Positions 33,164-45,474 of a DNA stretch of 64,000 nucleotides are shown here, in pieces (within the stretch, counting starts at the first letter, position 1; the number at the start of each line of letters is the position of its first letter). The notes under the pieces are model-generated. The model did no database searches. It was given only the letters and a program-made list of their open reading frames with translations, and was not told the origin of the DNA. The stretch comes from Hyparrhenia diplandra. Its lineage: Eukaryota > Streptophyta > Magnoliopsida > Poales > Poaceae. The position numbers and the translations under genes were made by a program. Location of the stretch: positions 124,001 through 188,000 of the forward strand of contig JADLZK010008586.1 in the NCBI GenBank assembly GCA_015847255.1, in the 5' to 3' direction.

Positions 33164-36100
33164 TGTTGGTATTTGCTAAGTGTTAAAAGAATATGAAGAT
33201 TCCGTAGCGCCTGAGAATACCATTGTAGCTTTTCCCTAGGAGAGTATTCTAGAGTATCGTATCCCACGGGAAGCTTTGGTTAAAGAATCTAATAAGTCAC
33301 ATTCATGCATCTACTAACTTAGCAAACCACTAGACTAAAGTGAGGGGGTAAATGATATATGATAGGAGTTATGAGCAATACCACACATAAGAGAATTCCA
33401 TGATAAATGTATAGCTAGCAAGTTGAGAGGACAACGGGAGAGATCAAGGTTCCTATGTACTTCTCTATTACTTAGGTTCTATGATAGCAATTGCACTAAT
33501 GCACTTTGGAGCAGCAGATCCGTCCCAACTCTCGAGAAAGACTGGGAAGAAGGTAGTTGGGAGAAGGCTGCCAAAAGCTCTACGAAACACCAACCCGAAC
33601 GTGGTGGATTACATAGGCCTATCAGGGCTGTCACCCCTGGGGCTACCACAACTATCCGTGGGATTGGGTGCAACCTCAGGTAACCTATAGCCTAGACACC
33701 ATGTCTATACTATCGGTTACTACTCTTGCTACCATGAATAACTAGAGCCCTCAATACGAGCGGAGATCTCATGAAATAGCATAACAACTATACTAACCAT
33801 ATATGAAAGACATGGAAGTGAATAGAGAAGATAAATATATGAATCATAAGTCTTACAAAGAAAGGATACAAGACATACCAAACTCGTAGACATCTCGAAC
33901 AGGAGTGTAGCTCCGCTCTCCCTAACTCTCTAGTTACTAATGTATTACATTGAAGAGTCTAGCCCTAATTCTCTAGTGGAGAGGTTGTCCTCACATTGGG
34001 ACACCTTAATGACCAACAGGTCAAAAGATATGAGTGGAATAAATTAGGGTTTTACCCGGGGTAAGGGGTACATTTTATATAGCCCTTGGCGATGAACGAT
34101 GGCCCTTGGATCAAACCGACCTTGAGCAATGGCGTAGATGCAACCTTAATGTCGGTAGTAAACCGCCATAGAAAGGAGAGGATGACAGGAGGGACCCACC
34201 TGGCGGTCGCTAGGAACAGGGACGGCAACCGCCGGGACTCTGTGTCCTGGTGTCTTCTCCTTCCTCCTGGTGTCTTGAAATCTCATGTTTGGTTTTAGAA
34301 ATTGATGACACCTTAGTATGCTAATCCTATTGCTCTAACTGTGAATTAAGAGATAGGATTGCATGGATGACGTGGAGCATGATGATCATGAACATGGACG
34401 ATGATGATGGACATGATGGATCGTCAAGCTCGGTTGTCGGTTTGGAAGGAACTCGGAGATCAAGGCAAAGGTATATCTTGATAGGGTTTTCTTTCGGTGA
34501 TCAAGACACTATAGAGAGTGTGATCACATTATAGGATAGATGGCCGACTATCAAGAGGGGATGCCGCGACTAATCTTTGGTGAAGTGCTTCTAGGTCCAT
34601 TTGACTTGCATATTGCATTTAGACTAGAGAGCACTAACTTCGTTCTTGCCTAATCGATCGCGACATGCTAACATACATGATATTGAGATCATCTTCGACG
34701 TGTTGGCAACTTGTGGCAAAAGGCGAAGCAAGGTTGAAGCAAAGGCGACAACAAGAGGCTGAATTTTCGCGAGGAAATGGCGGCCGGACCCGTCGGCCGG
34801 ATTTGGACCGGACGGACGTGGCCTTTGGCCGGACGGTCGGTCGAACGAGTCCGGTCGAAATGTAAAGCATGTTTTGGGACTCAACTTCGGGCATCGGCCG
34901 GACATATTTGGAGGTTCGGCCACGGCCGGGACGATCGGCCGGAAGCACGTTGGTGGCTGTCAGCTGTGGGGCCGGAGGCCCTGTCCTATCTGACCAGGAC
35001 CCATGGTCTGGCTTGACCGGACGCTGGACCGGACCCACTGGTGAGTCCGGTCGGCGAGTCCGGTCAGCGCGCAGAAATGCACCAACGGCTCTATTTCGAG
35101 GTGGGCTCTATATATACTTGGATGGCCGGTTCTTGGAGCCCTCTCTTGCACATTTTGAACACTCCTACTTGCTTGTGAGCTTGAGATACTCCACTCCACT
35201 CATCTCTTTATCCAAACTTCGAATCTTTGGTGAGATTGAGAGTGATAGAAGTGCTTTGCATTGTTGATTGCATCTAGAGGCACTTCATCCTTGGAGGAGC
35301 TGCGGGATTTCGTTTCTCTTGGGAATTTGCTTGGTTCCCTAGTGGCTTGGAGGTTGAGGCGGTGTTGAGCTCGATTGGAGCTTGTTCGAGGCCACACCGG
35401 TGGACTTGTGAGGGGTCGTTCCTTACCCCGCGGGAGATTCGCGAAAGGAGCACTAGTGGATTGCTCGTGGCTTGTGGATCCCCTCTAGTGATTATTTCAT
35501 TGAGCTCCCACTGGGGATTTGGCACCGGCCATTAAGCTTGTGGAACATCTAGTGGGTGTATCGCCACAACGGGGACTAGTGTGCCGGCAAGCACGTGAAC
35601 CTCGGTGAAAAATCATCGTGTCACTTGTCCTGTGCTCGTTGGAGATTTCACATTGTACATGGTGATTGGCGACAACCTCGACACTACAACGGTGGTATTG
35701 TATCCTAGTCCACTTGCATTACTTTCACTAGTTATATTGTGTAGCTTGTGTAGTTTGGTATAGCTTGCTAGAATTGTTTAGCTCCTAGTGTTTGTTTTAG
35801 TTAGCATATCTTGTTCACCTAGGAGTAATTTAGCAACCTAGCCATTGCTTGTGATTAGAGACATTAGAATTGACTTGTGGCTTGCATAGCTAGTTCGTAG
35901 CACCGCTAAGTTTGCTTCGCCATCTTATTTACTAACCGCCTTGTTTAGTGTTGTTGCAAGATTTTTTTTTAATAGGCTATTCCCCCCCCTCTAGCCATTA
36001 GGACCTTTCATGTCTTTACGGTGTCTTCTAGAATGTTTTAGTCCACTTTTCGGATTGAGTTGCCTCACGGTCAAGTCTTGTCATCGTATGGGATGTAAAC

Positions 36101-36262
36101 TCGGGTTTCTACACGCTTTTTACTGTTTAATCCTGTAAAGATATAAATCACCAAAGCTCGTAGAATTATGTTAGTAACGCCCTAGTCTATGTTGATAATC
36201 ATTTTAAGCCCTTATTTCATGTTTAGTTGACTATTAATATTATGCTATAACAGGTGTCAACA
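33164..36262 (-). repeat. 3' LTR of the nested Athila-like element
   Basis: After removing 34286-36010 it is about 1374 bp and pairs with the 1365-bp LTR at 45475-46839 at high identity. Both copies carry the same small open frames, which are LTR sequence and not genes. Confidence 0.88.
34286..36010 (+). mobile_element. LTR-like insert with CCGGACG-rich block
   Basis: It begins TGTTTGGTTTTAGAAATTGA and ends CCCTCTAGCCATTAGGACCTTTCA, as in SIRE/Maximus-type copia LTRs I recall. The intact LTR at 45475-46839 lacks it. About 290 bp (34780-35070) are rich in GGCCGGAC and GAGTCCGGTCGG, as in the solo LTR at 21113-22032. A clean TSD was not found, and a few bases differ on both sides of the insertion, so ends are approximate. 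Confidence 0.65.
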
Positions 36263-36278
36263 AGTTCCCCCCAAGCTT
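36263..36278 (-). other. Polypurine tract of the nested element
   Basis: The minus strand reads AAGCTTGGGGGGAACT immediately before the 3' LTR, confirming the minus orientation. Confidence 0.8.
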
Positions 36279-38904
36279 ACCCTTTGCTAGTCCCTAGCAA
36301 AGCCAAACTTAGCAATGGATCAGGGGAGTTACTACAACGCTTTCACGCCTCAAAAGTACACATGCTTTCAAACAAAATTTCTCCTCCTTATTAGAATAAA
36401 CCTTTTCAACCTTCAACTTACCCATATTACCTTTAACCATGGAGCTTATAGCCTTTTCTTAGGATCTTGGGCAATTGAAAGATAGAACAATCAAGTTAAG
36501 CACCATGTCTCAAACTCTTTGTTCAACCTTCATTCTGGAGTTTTTGCAAGTTTTCAAAATAAAACTCAAAGTTCCTTTGTATGACCCTCTCAAGTCTCTC
36601 ATTTGTGGTATTTGTGGGTCCTCACTTAGGCAATAATGTTGTGTTGCCTTTCTCTCATCATATGTGGTATTTTTGGAATAAGGCAGTAGGACACTATGCC
36701 TTCTTCTCTCACACCCTATATCTAAAGCTTATATGTGGAGCTCATAGGTGGGAGAAAACTACATCTACTTACTAAGCATGTATTGTAAGTTCAAGCAATG
36801 GATCCAAAGTCACGAGTCATCTTGATCAAGTGATGCATGTGTGATGAAATGATGGTAGGTGTGAGTGTAATGAATGCAATGAGGGGAAAGCCTAATTCTA
36901 CTTTTGCTCCTTGAAGAATCATCTCTCTTTAGAATCTTGAAATATTTATGAGAACCTGGTTGTATTCTCTTTTTTTCTTTCTTTTTTTTTTTTTTCATGG
37001 AGAGGCGGGCATCTAAGTACCCATTGTTTTTATTGCGGACACTTGTCCATTTTTTTAACTCTCCTTTATTCACTTTTTTTTTTCTACTTTTCTCTTTCTT
37101 CTTTTTTTTTTTTCAATACAACCCAAGTCTCTTTTGCGATAAACTTTTGAGAGATAGACAAGAGTAATGAAGCTTTGTAAGATGTTGGCTAAGTGGATAG
37201 ATATAGGGAATATTTTTGGATGCTCTCTTCCAGAGTAGGAGTGGAATAGAGTGTAGTGGAGTGGAGTGTGCATGATCAGCATGACAAGTTTCTAAGGGTC
37301 GACAAAGATTGAACAAACTCAATGCAAAGCAAGCAGCCTATATATATGTCAAATGGTTTTCCTAATCTAGGGAGCATGTATATATGGCTATGGTAGGAGG
37401 TTCAACACTCTGTCATACAGGAACTTATCATGTGCACTTTAATTTTCAAAAGATAAATCTCCAGAAATCTAGTATCACTAGGAGTAAGATAAATAGCAGC
37501 TCATACTCTCATATATCATATCCGTCAATCACCTAGACTTGAGCAAGCATTTGCTACCCACAGGTTTTAGGTTGAGCAAATCTCAAGTCAAAGCAATTGC
37601 ATTAAAAGCTCGAGAGAAATTAAGCTTGAAAGGTGGGCACTTGAAAGGAATTACGACGAAGCAACTATTCATCATCTCCAAGGCTAGAGATTATCTTGAG
37701 TTTATTTTATTCTCACACTCTAATAAAGACTCTTTAATAAAGACTAGATAGACTCTTTTTTATTTGGTTTCCTTAGTTATGCATCTTTTTATTTCTTTCT
37801 AATAAGGAAAACAAATCTAGCTAATATTATTAAATAAGATAGAGGGATACTTATCTACGGATATATGGGGTTGCTCTCCCCAATTTGGATGTTGACATAG
37901 TCTTTGATGATGATGTGGAAGTAGAGCTAGACAATGACGATGGTGTCATCCTATCATGTCTCTCTTCCTTGAATCTGCTTTGAACTCAAATAAAAAACAA
38001 AGCTAGTGGAACTAGTTAAGTGTTAGTAGTTTTAGCCTCTTAGCTTCTTGTTGCCAAGGAGTATGATAATTCCTTTAAGACAATAGTTCAGCAGCGTTAA
38101 TTTTTTTTTTTTGAATTTTCTATGCAAATAAGGATGATGATGCATGCATATTTATTTTATTTTTATGCCACCACAATAAATATCCTTGTGGGTTGTTACA
38201 CACCACAAAATTACTCACATGGGGCTTAGAGCTTTTTTCAATGTATATGCAACAAACAATTATTTATTTTCTTTTCTAATGCAAGGCTAGTGCTATAATG
38301 TAAATATGCTAAAAGAAAATACTTATGCAATGCAAGGAGGTAAATATGCTATGCATATAGATAACTACCAATCTTACCTTTCGGCGAGGGTTCAGTCTTT
38401 TAAGTCCTCTCGAACGAGACTTCTTACCTTGTCGTTTCCTTGAGCGTATTATTTAATATCGACGGCCGTGCTCCTTGAGATGGTGAAGGACGACGTCACC
38501 CATATTCTTTGCCGGTCTTATAAGTCGGAGTGAAACATTGATGTTGGACGTAGGCAGCGTCTTGTTTAGTGTGCATGCTTGCAAGACATTCACTTGTTGA
38601 ATTTTGGAGAGACCGATAGGCTTCTCCACCTTTTTGCTCAAAGTGTGTCCCCGCTTGCAAAGTCAAGGTAGAGATCAAGTGCATAGGCTGTTGGTGGGAA
38701 AACACCAACGAGAACCAAACTTCATTCATTCTTCTCTAACCATAGACACCATAAACAAGATAGAGTCGACTCTTATATGCTTTGCTTAAACCTAACTTGG
38801 GTGACAAGATCGAAGCATGATTGTTGCGGTTAAAACTTTCGACTATCTTTTTCCAAAGCAAGGTGCGCAACATTTTAGCTTACTTGACTAGGACTATGAG
38901 ATCA
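36279..38904 (-). other. Interior of the nested Athila-like element, 3' side
   Basis: Non-coding, AT-rich. The GGAGAGGCGGGCATCTAAGT block near 37001 also occurs at 3483 in the other Athila-like element. Long T runs are present at 36970-37110. No retroviral domain seen. Confidence 0.7.
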
Positions 38905-40040
38905 CACTACACCACAACACCAAATCACCATCTTACCATCGACGCTAAAGATTTTTTTAAGGATGGACAATCGACGCTAAATATTAGTGAGAGACGATCC
39001 GACGCTAAATCTGATTCACCGATGTGTTGTCGACGCTATAGGTATGTAGATTTAGCGTCCAATTATCCGGGCTGAAACTATGTACAGTGTCACTCTATCG
39101 ACGCCAAAAATAAATGAGCCCCACATAACTCAAGAATATGAACAAACCATTTCTCTTTTCAATCGTAGTCAAAACATATAGCTTGTTTTTCTCCCTCATG
39201 CTAACTCTAAATGTGGTGATTCTTTTTTTCTAAGTGTTTCTAAAATATCTATCAACTTATTTGTGTTTTGATGGCTATTTTTTTCATCTTTTCATGTGAC
39301 TTTATCTATCAATTTATAATTTTGCTTTAAAGAAATGGCAAATTAAAACAACATTTTGAAGTAATAAATGCTTTCGGCTTAAAATGTCATCAACTAAAAG
39401 TTGTAGAACCGATCAAGATCTACAATTTTTATTTAGATCACATTTTAATCTGACAAAGTGATAATAACATATTCACAAAAATTACATATTCTTCACATAG
39501 TTATATGAAACTATGCGAGGGATATATGCATTTATGAATAACTTATGGTCTCACTTTGTTAAAATGTTTTCAAACTTTTATGGCAAGCTTATATACTTAA
39601 ATTATGCCCATGTACCAATTCTTAGACTTTTTTGACCATCTAATAATATTATTGATTTTTTTTTGTTAGAATCATAAAAATAGTATTTTTTTTTTTTTTT
39701 TTTGCTAGAATCATAAAAATAGTATTTTGAGTAGTGGTCAGTAAAACGCTTAATTTTCTAGAGATTTTTTTAGGATGCGAGCTCAAATAGAACATGCCTT
39801 ATTACCTATATTTGTTTTTCCTAATTTTGGACATTTTTAGATCGGACGTATAGTTCAAGTCGTTTTTATCTTCTATATCTAAAAAAGGATAAAGAAAATA
39901 AAAAAAGGAGAAAACAGCTTGAAATGAGCCCATTCGATGTATTGAGTCCATAGCCCACTGAGCCCGAATAGAATGACCTCTCGATCTTGGCCGTTTGATC
40001 AAAACTTGACGGTGGGAACGAAATGAAGTTGAAACCCTAA

Positions 40041-40508
40041 ATGCTCCTCCCTCATCCCGACACCCCCGCATCCGCAGCCCCGCATCGCGCCGCTCCTCCC
40101 CAGCTTCGTGTCGTACCCTCTCCCTTCTCCGCAGCCTGCACTTCGCCGCCCTCTCCCCAGCCCTGCACCGCGCCCTTCGCCGCAACCTGCAGCCCCGCAC
40201 CACTCACTCTCCCCACAGCTCTGTGGTACTCCGGCGAGGGAGGCATGGATCCGGCCATCAGTTCCTCATGGCATGTCGGATCTGGTGAGGAAGGAAGCAG
40301 TCAGGAGGAGGGGGCTGCTGCGGCGGCGACCGGGAGCCCGGGAGTCGGTGGCAGCGGAGGGCGCTCGACCGCTCCTCCTTTGCAGACGGCACTTCGTCCC
40401 GTGGCCACCTCTGCACCCATCGGGGAAAACTCGAACTCACTAGTATGTATGCTCACACACCCGTTGCCAACCTGTGTACTAGATTGGGCCGAGTATCAAA
40501 CGCCTTGA
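40041..40508 (+). other. GC-rich open frame inside the CACTA element
   Basis: A 155-codon frame, rich in Pro, Ala, Ser and Gly, with no recognised domain. Upstream AT-rich sequence with GAAACCCTAAATGC resembles a plant 5' untranslated region. It may be exon 1 of a captured gene (Pack-CACTA) or of the element's own gene. A second possible coding piece lies at 41826-42059. Overlapping frames on the other strand reduce confidence. Confidence 0.35.
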
Positions 40509-40662
40509 GTTGCATATGAGAAAACAAGTTTACCATTTTATTTATTTATTTAGGCGAAATCTAGCTATCTAATTCTTTCCCCAATGAGAGAGGCAGTTGT
40601 AGCTATCTAATTCTTTCCCCCAGTAGGCGCCTTTAATTGTTTCAGCACCAATCTATGCCAAT

Positions 40663-40696
40663 GGGGGGGGGGGGGAGAGAGAGAGAGAGAGAGAGG
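40663..40696 (+). repeat. G-run plus (GA)n microsatellite
   Basis: A run of about 11 to 12 G followed by about ten GA units, within the CACTA element. Confidence 0.9.
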
Positions 40697-43385
40697 AGCA
40701 AAGCAAATAAACTCGATGGCTTGCCCAAAGTTCCTGTTAGTTTGTGCCTTTAATTGTTAGCTTGCAGTAATCTGAATTTGTTTCAGACTGAATTGAACTG
40801 ATGAACTTACCTGAACAGAAGCTCCAAGTTAATGTGTTGATCTGGTAAAAATATAGGCAAGTTGAGTCGTTTATATATATTTTTTCCACACGAGGATATG
40901 GTAGCATATTAAGAAAATTATACAGATTAGAAGGATTCAGAAAGTAACATGCAGCATAGCAGCCTACGCAGAAGAAACCATGCAAAGTCATGCACACCAA
41001 CTTGTATTATTAGGCGGAAGTGAGCTTCTTGGACCATTCATATTTATGGCCTGCAATTTTTTGCTAACTAGTACTATGTGCGTACTATTATTTGATAGAA
41101 CAAAGTATCGACTAAAATACTAATAGCACTTGATATTTAGTGGTAACTTAGAGACTTGCATTTCTCTGCTGTTGCCATAACTTGCTGCAGGAGCGCTTCC
41201 AGGTGCATGCTACGACTTGTGTATTATTTTCTCTGTTCTAAACATTGGTTTGCAAAGATAGTCTGAAATTCTGAAGTGACGAACAACAAGAAAGTGAGAA
41301 ACTTTCCCTGTTGTTTTGGATATTAAAATTTAGTGCCAACATTTGGCCTTGAACCTGGTGCCTGCATTCTAGATGTTGCTTAGTCGATTTGGCATATGGA
41401 AAAAAAAAATGAATACATGTTAATGCAGAGCTTCATTGTGTCATCCAGATTTATTGTAGGAAGTATAGGAGTTGCCTTTAAATTTTGCTTAGTCATGTTG
41501 CTTTGTTAGATGTAAACAAATAGGTCACTGATAACGTTGTTCACTTTGACTGTGTCTCATTTACTTCGAGTGCAAATTGGGCAATGCAGCAGTTTGTGAG
41601 GACATATTTTTTGCAGTCATCTAATGCATAAGAATTAGTTTGGCAATTTCGTTTTTTTTTGCAGCCAACAAACATGAACTGTTATTAAGAGCTGTGCATG
41701 TAGTTGATATAATATTAGTTGTCGATCATTGGTTGGACTAGGTTGTAGATGACTTGCTCCTTTAGAATACATACTAATTCCAGTTCTTAATTTTCCTGGA
41801 CACACAGAGCATGTCCATATAATCCTTGCAAAATACAGCCGAAGGCGGTCAGGTCATGGCTGCGGTGGAGCAGGTCATGGCCGTCGACCTATCAATGGTC
41901 AGCCCTAGCGAGCCCCGACCACCAGAGACAGCGAGTCCCCAGAAAGGAGGCTACCCAAGGTGTACATTGTTGAACGAGAAGCAAGGCCACACTAGTAGAA
42001 GACTAAGGTACACAACAAAAACACCTGCTGCTGCTACTTACCACCTATTACTTTGCTAGGATACTGTGATTTGCAAGTGCTAGACTGTACCCTTTTATTT
42101 ATCTGTGCATATTACTGATGTTGGTATGTGACGAATGCAAGAAACAAACCACTAGAAAGAATTAACAATGTCTAGAATTTGTGATGGGCGATCTAGATTT
42201 ATCTGTTGCTGCTGCTGTCACTCATGTGGACACTGAAGCTAACAATTTTTGGTTTTGTTCAGGAACTTCATAAACTGTTCGATTGTGGTCCTTGCTGCCA
42301 AAATAACTTAATTAATTATTTATTTTTGTAGATTACTAGTCTTTGCTGCCAACATATATAACTTTATTAATTATTTGTGTCAACTAGTTGTCCTTGCTGT
42401 AGTATGTAAGCTTGCTGCTTCATAGTCCTTCAATAAAGTTGGATCACCCTGGAACTAGCTCTAATTAATATATAAATATAAGATTGGTTCATTCCTCGTA
42501 CTTCTTTTTATAGGAGCCAGCTCTGTATGCATAGGAGGAGCAGCTGGGCTCGGAAGCTAAAGTGAGGAGCACACACACTATGGCCACGTTGCCTGCGGGA
42601 TAGTGGGATTCTAGGAACCCCTTCGATCTCCAGCAGCCCAAATTGGTGAGTAGCAACTGATAGCTGTACCTACACTGCCTACATGTGTTCTTTTTTGCAA
42701 CATTATGTTAATTTGTTGCAAATTGCAGGTATTTTATTTAATGCATTGGTTTTGTGTTTATAGGGCCAAGGATGATGTATTAGGCCAGAAGGTTCGAAAA
42801 GGCGAAGCATTGTCTTCACTTATATGTGTTCTTAAGCAACAAGCACTCTCTATTTTGCCAAGTCAGTGCTTATGCTATGTGCCACGTGCGAAAGGCTGTT
42901 TAGGAAGCAGTAGTTCCATGTCGCTTGCTCTTAAGAATGACTTAGGATATATTAGCATCACACTTGAGATGTAATGAATATTGACCTCCATGTGATATAT
43001 ATGTGTTTGAGCCTTCATGTGACCTGTGGACACTAAATTAAGCTTGGATCTGGATATGATGTGTGTGCTAAATGTTTTTAATTGTATTTATTTTTTTTTT
43101 GGCCTATTTATATTGTTTCGTTGAACAATCTGACGCTATAAATACTAGAACTGTCAGATGATCTGACGCTATATCCATGGTCTGACGCTAAATATTGCCA
43201 TGGACGGTCTGACGCTAAAAATATTCAGTGCAATAGACTGTCTGGACGCTATATCCATGATCTGGACTTACAGCGTCAGCTGAAAACTGACGCTAAATGT
43301 AGTTAGCGTCAGACTGCGTGATGCTGTAGGTGGCTTTCAGCGTCAGATCATCCGGCGGCAATTATGGTGTTGTGGTGTAGTGTCA

Positions 43386-45450
43386 AGAGAGTGGTGGTAG
43401 GAACAACTAAAGAAACAAAACATGTTGAGCTAATGAAGTTGGGTCGGGCAAAGTTGTTTCTCTAACATGTTTTATTCTTTATTTATGAACAAGCCATACT
43501 TTAGATAAAGCTTAAGTAATGACAACTTACCTCAAGATGTTAACTTATTATTGGAATGTGACGGCACCGTAACACCTTGTGGTGGTCCTTTTCTTCTACT
43601 CGAACTCCTTCTTTGGCCTCTTGTGTATCTTGTTCCTCACTTATCTCTTTTATTGCATCGTACTTCCTTTCTTGTTCTTTAAATTGTGCTAGGACCATTT
43701 AGCTCCCTCGATGGTTTTACTCTGCAGTATTAATTGACAAATGATCTAGAAGGAATATACAAGTAATTGTAAACAAGGGTAGAATTTTCACGGAGCTAAA
43801 GGTTGCTTCTATGCTAGAAAGAGTTTTGATTGGATATTTTAATTAGCATTTGTTCACTATTACTTTTTCTCTCTAGTGGGAAATTTTATTATATCTTAAG
43901 TTTAATTTTTATGCATGACATTTATTAACCATTTAAACTTAGGGAGATAAAGTAATTGTGAGTAGAGGGATTGCAAACCCGGCATGTCGAGTGACGGGAG
44001 CTTGAGTAGAGGAGGAGTAATGTCGGATGATCTTTAGAGGAGTCGACCTTCCTCCCCCATGCTTGAGCCTTCCTGTCACTTTCGACACTTTAAGTGTGAA
44101 TCTTGAACCATCCCGAGTTGTGTGATGCAATCACCATGTCCTTCGACGTTGTTCTTCCCTGTCTTTTATGGCCCCTTTGCTTTGTCCATCCTCTTCCTTT
44201 GAATAAGAGCTTTTTCTAGATCGTGTTGTATGACACTCTTCTTCATTGAATGGACATAGCATAGACCTTTCTGCAAAATGTTAGTGGACACATACCGCGG
44301 AAATACAACAAGATTGAAGTAGGGTTGTTGTCCAAAGTTCATATGGTCCAATTTATGCTAATGAAAAGGTGGTTCTTTGATTATTCTTAGCACTGATTTT
44401 ATGTCTTATAACACATTTTTGTTTGTGGCTGCACTCTAGTAAAAGGATCAAGGCAAAGGTAACTTGTAGCAAAAGATAGAGTGAATGATATTTGATACTT
44501 ACAATTCTTCCATCAATGATATTTGAGCCGTGTCTTTTGCACAAGGTTGTAGTTCATCATATGCCTTGCTTCATCTCTGATCTGAGTTCATCTCTTGACT
44601 TACCCGAATTGGATTTGAGAGTTTTCTGAATGGGTTAGTCCAACACAATAGCCAATGTCTACGCAAGTAATTCTTAGTTCAATAACCAAACTAGACTCCA
44701 TGTCTAATTTAATTAAGGAAGGCTATTTAACCTAAGCACCACGCTTAATTTAAAAGCCTTTGGGAGCACCCAATTGTAGCACTTCCAAACCAAAGCATAC
44801 TATAGCAAACAAAGGTAGCATCAAAGCACTATAGAGATTTATCCAATTAGAGATGAAAGAGCATGATCATGGTGAGGATTTTTTCTTTTCTTTTTTTTTT
44901 TTTTCTTTTTAGTTGCAAATAACATGGATGGATGTATGCAAAGGAACTAATCATGCAATGGATTTACTACGAGAAAACATAAACTACGTGGAGTGAATGC
45001 ACGGATCAAAGTAAACATGTAATGCAATGCAAGAAATTAAATGATAACTACTCAATCAATCTATAGTCCATGAGCAAGACTTTCTCACCTTTTAAAAATA
45101 CTTACCACGATGTGCAGCTTCTCTGTACATCACTTGAGATATGTGCATTGAATTCTTGTGACGGCGACTTCTTCTCTAATCTATACATGATTGGAATATT
45201 ATATGTATTTAAATGCATACCTTGAGATAGCAGGGTTCCCATGTTGATGAATCTTGAATGATCAGGCACCCTGGGTTCTTCAATCTTTCTATTTTTCTTT
45301 TCTTGTGGAATCTTGCCGGAAGATTGCAACGACATCTTTTGTCCTGTCTATTCCACAACTCAACAGAACAAGGGTAATCCTACTAAAGCTAGTGATACAC
45401 TAAATTAGCAGACATCAGGATCATTATTAAAATCTTTACGCCAATTGCTT
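43386..45450 (-). other. Interior of the nested Athila-like element, 5' side
   Basis: Non-coding, AT-rich. A block near 44700-44770 (CCTAAGCACCACGCTTAATT) matches 5610-5650 in the related element. No gag is recognisable where it should start. Confidence 0.7.
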
Positions 45451-45467
45451 CCCCGGCAACGGCGCCA
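45451..45467 (-). promoter_or_regulatory. tRNA-Asp primer-binding site of the nested element
   Basis: The plus strand reads CCCCGGCAACGGCGCCA, identical to the site at 8242-8258. It lies 7 bp inside the 5' LTR. Confidence 0.85.
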
Positions 45468-45474
45468 AAAAGCT

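Larger units (their letters stand above)
38905..43382. mobile_element. Non-autonomous CACTA DNA transposon
   Basis: Ends are CACTACACCACAACACC and GGTGTTGTGGTGTAGTG, flanked by TCA on both sides (38902-38904 and 43383-43385), the 3-bp TSD of CACTA elements. Subterminal copies of GACGCTA lie within about 200 bp of each end (38938-39060 and 43130-43350), in both orientations, as transposase-binding repeats do. No TNP-D transposase is visible in 4.5 kb. A GC-rich block at 40041-40508 stands out from the AT-rich rest and may be a captured fragment. Confidence 0.93.

Noticed and set aside
33423..33690. Small frames duplicated at 45734-46001 as if a conserved gene pair
   Set aside because: They lie at matching places in the two LTRs of one element, so their identity reflects LTR homology and not gene conservation.
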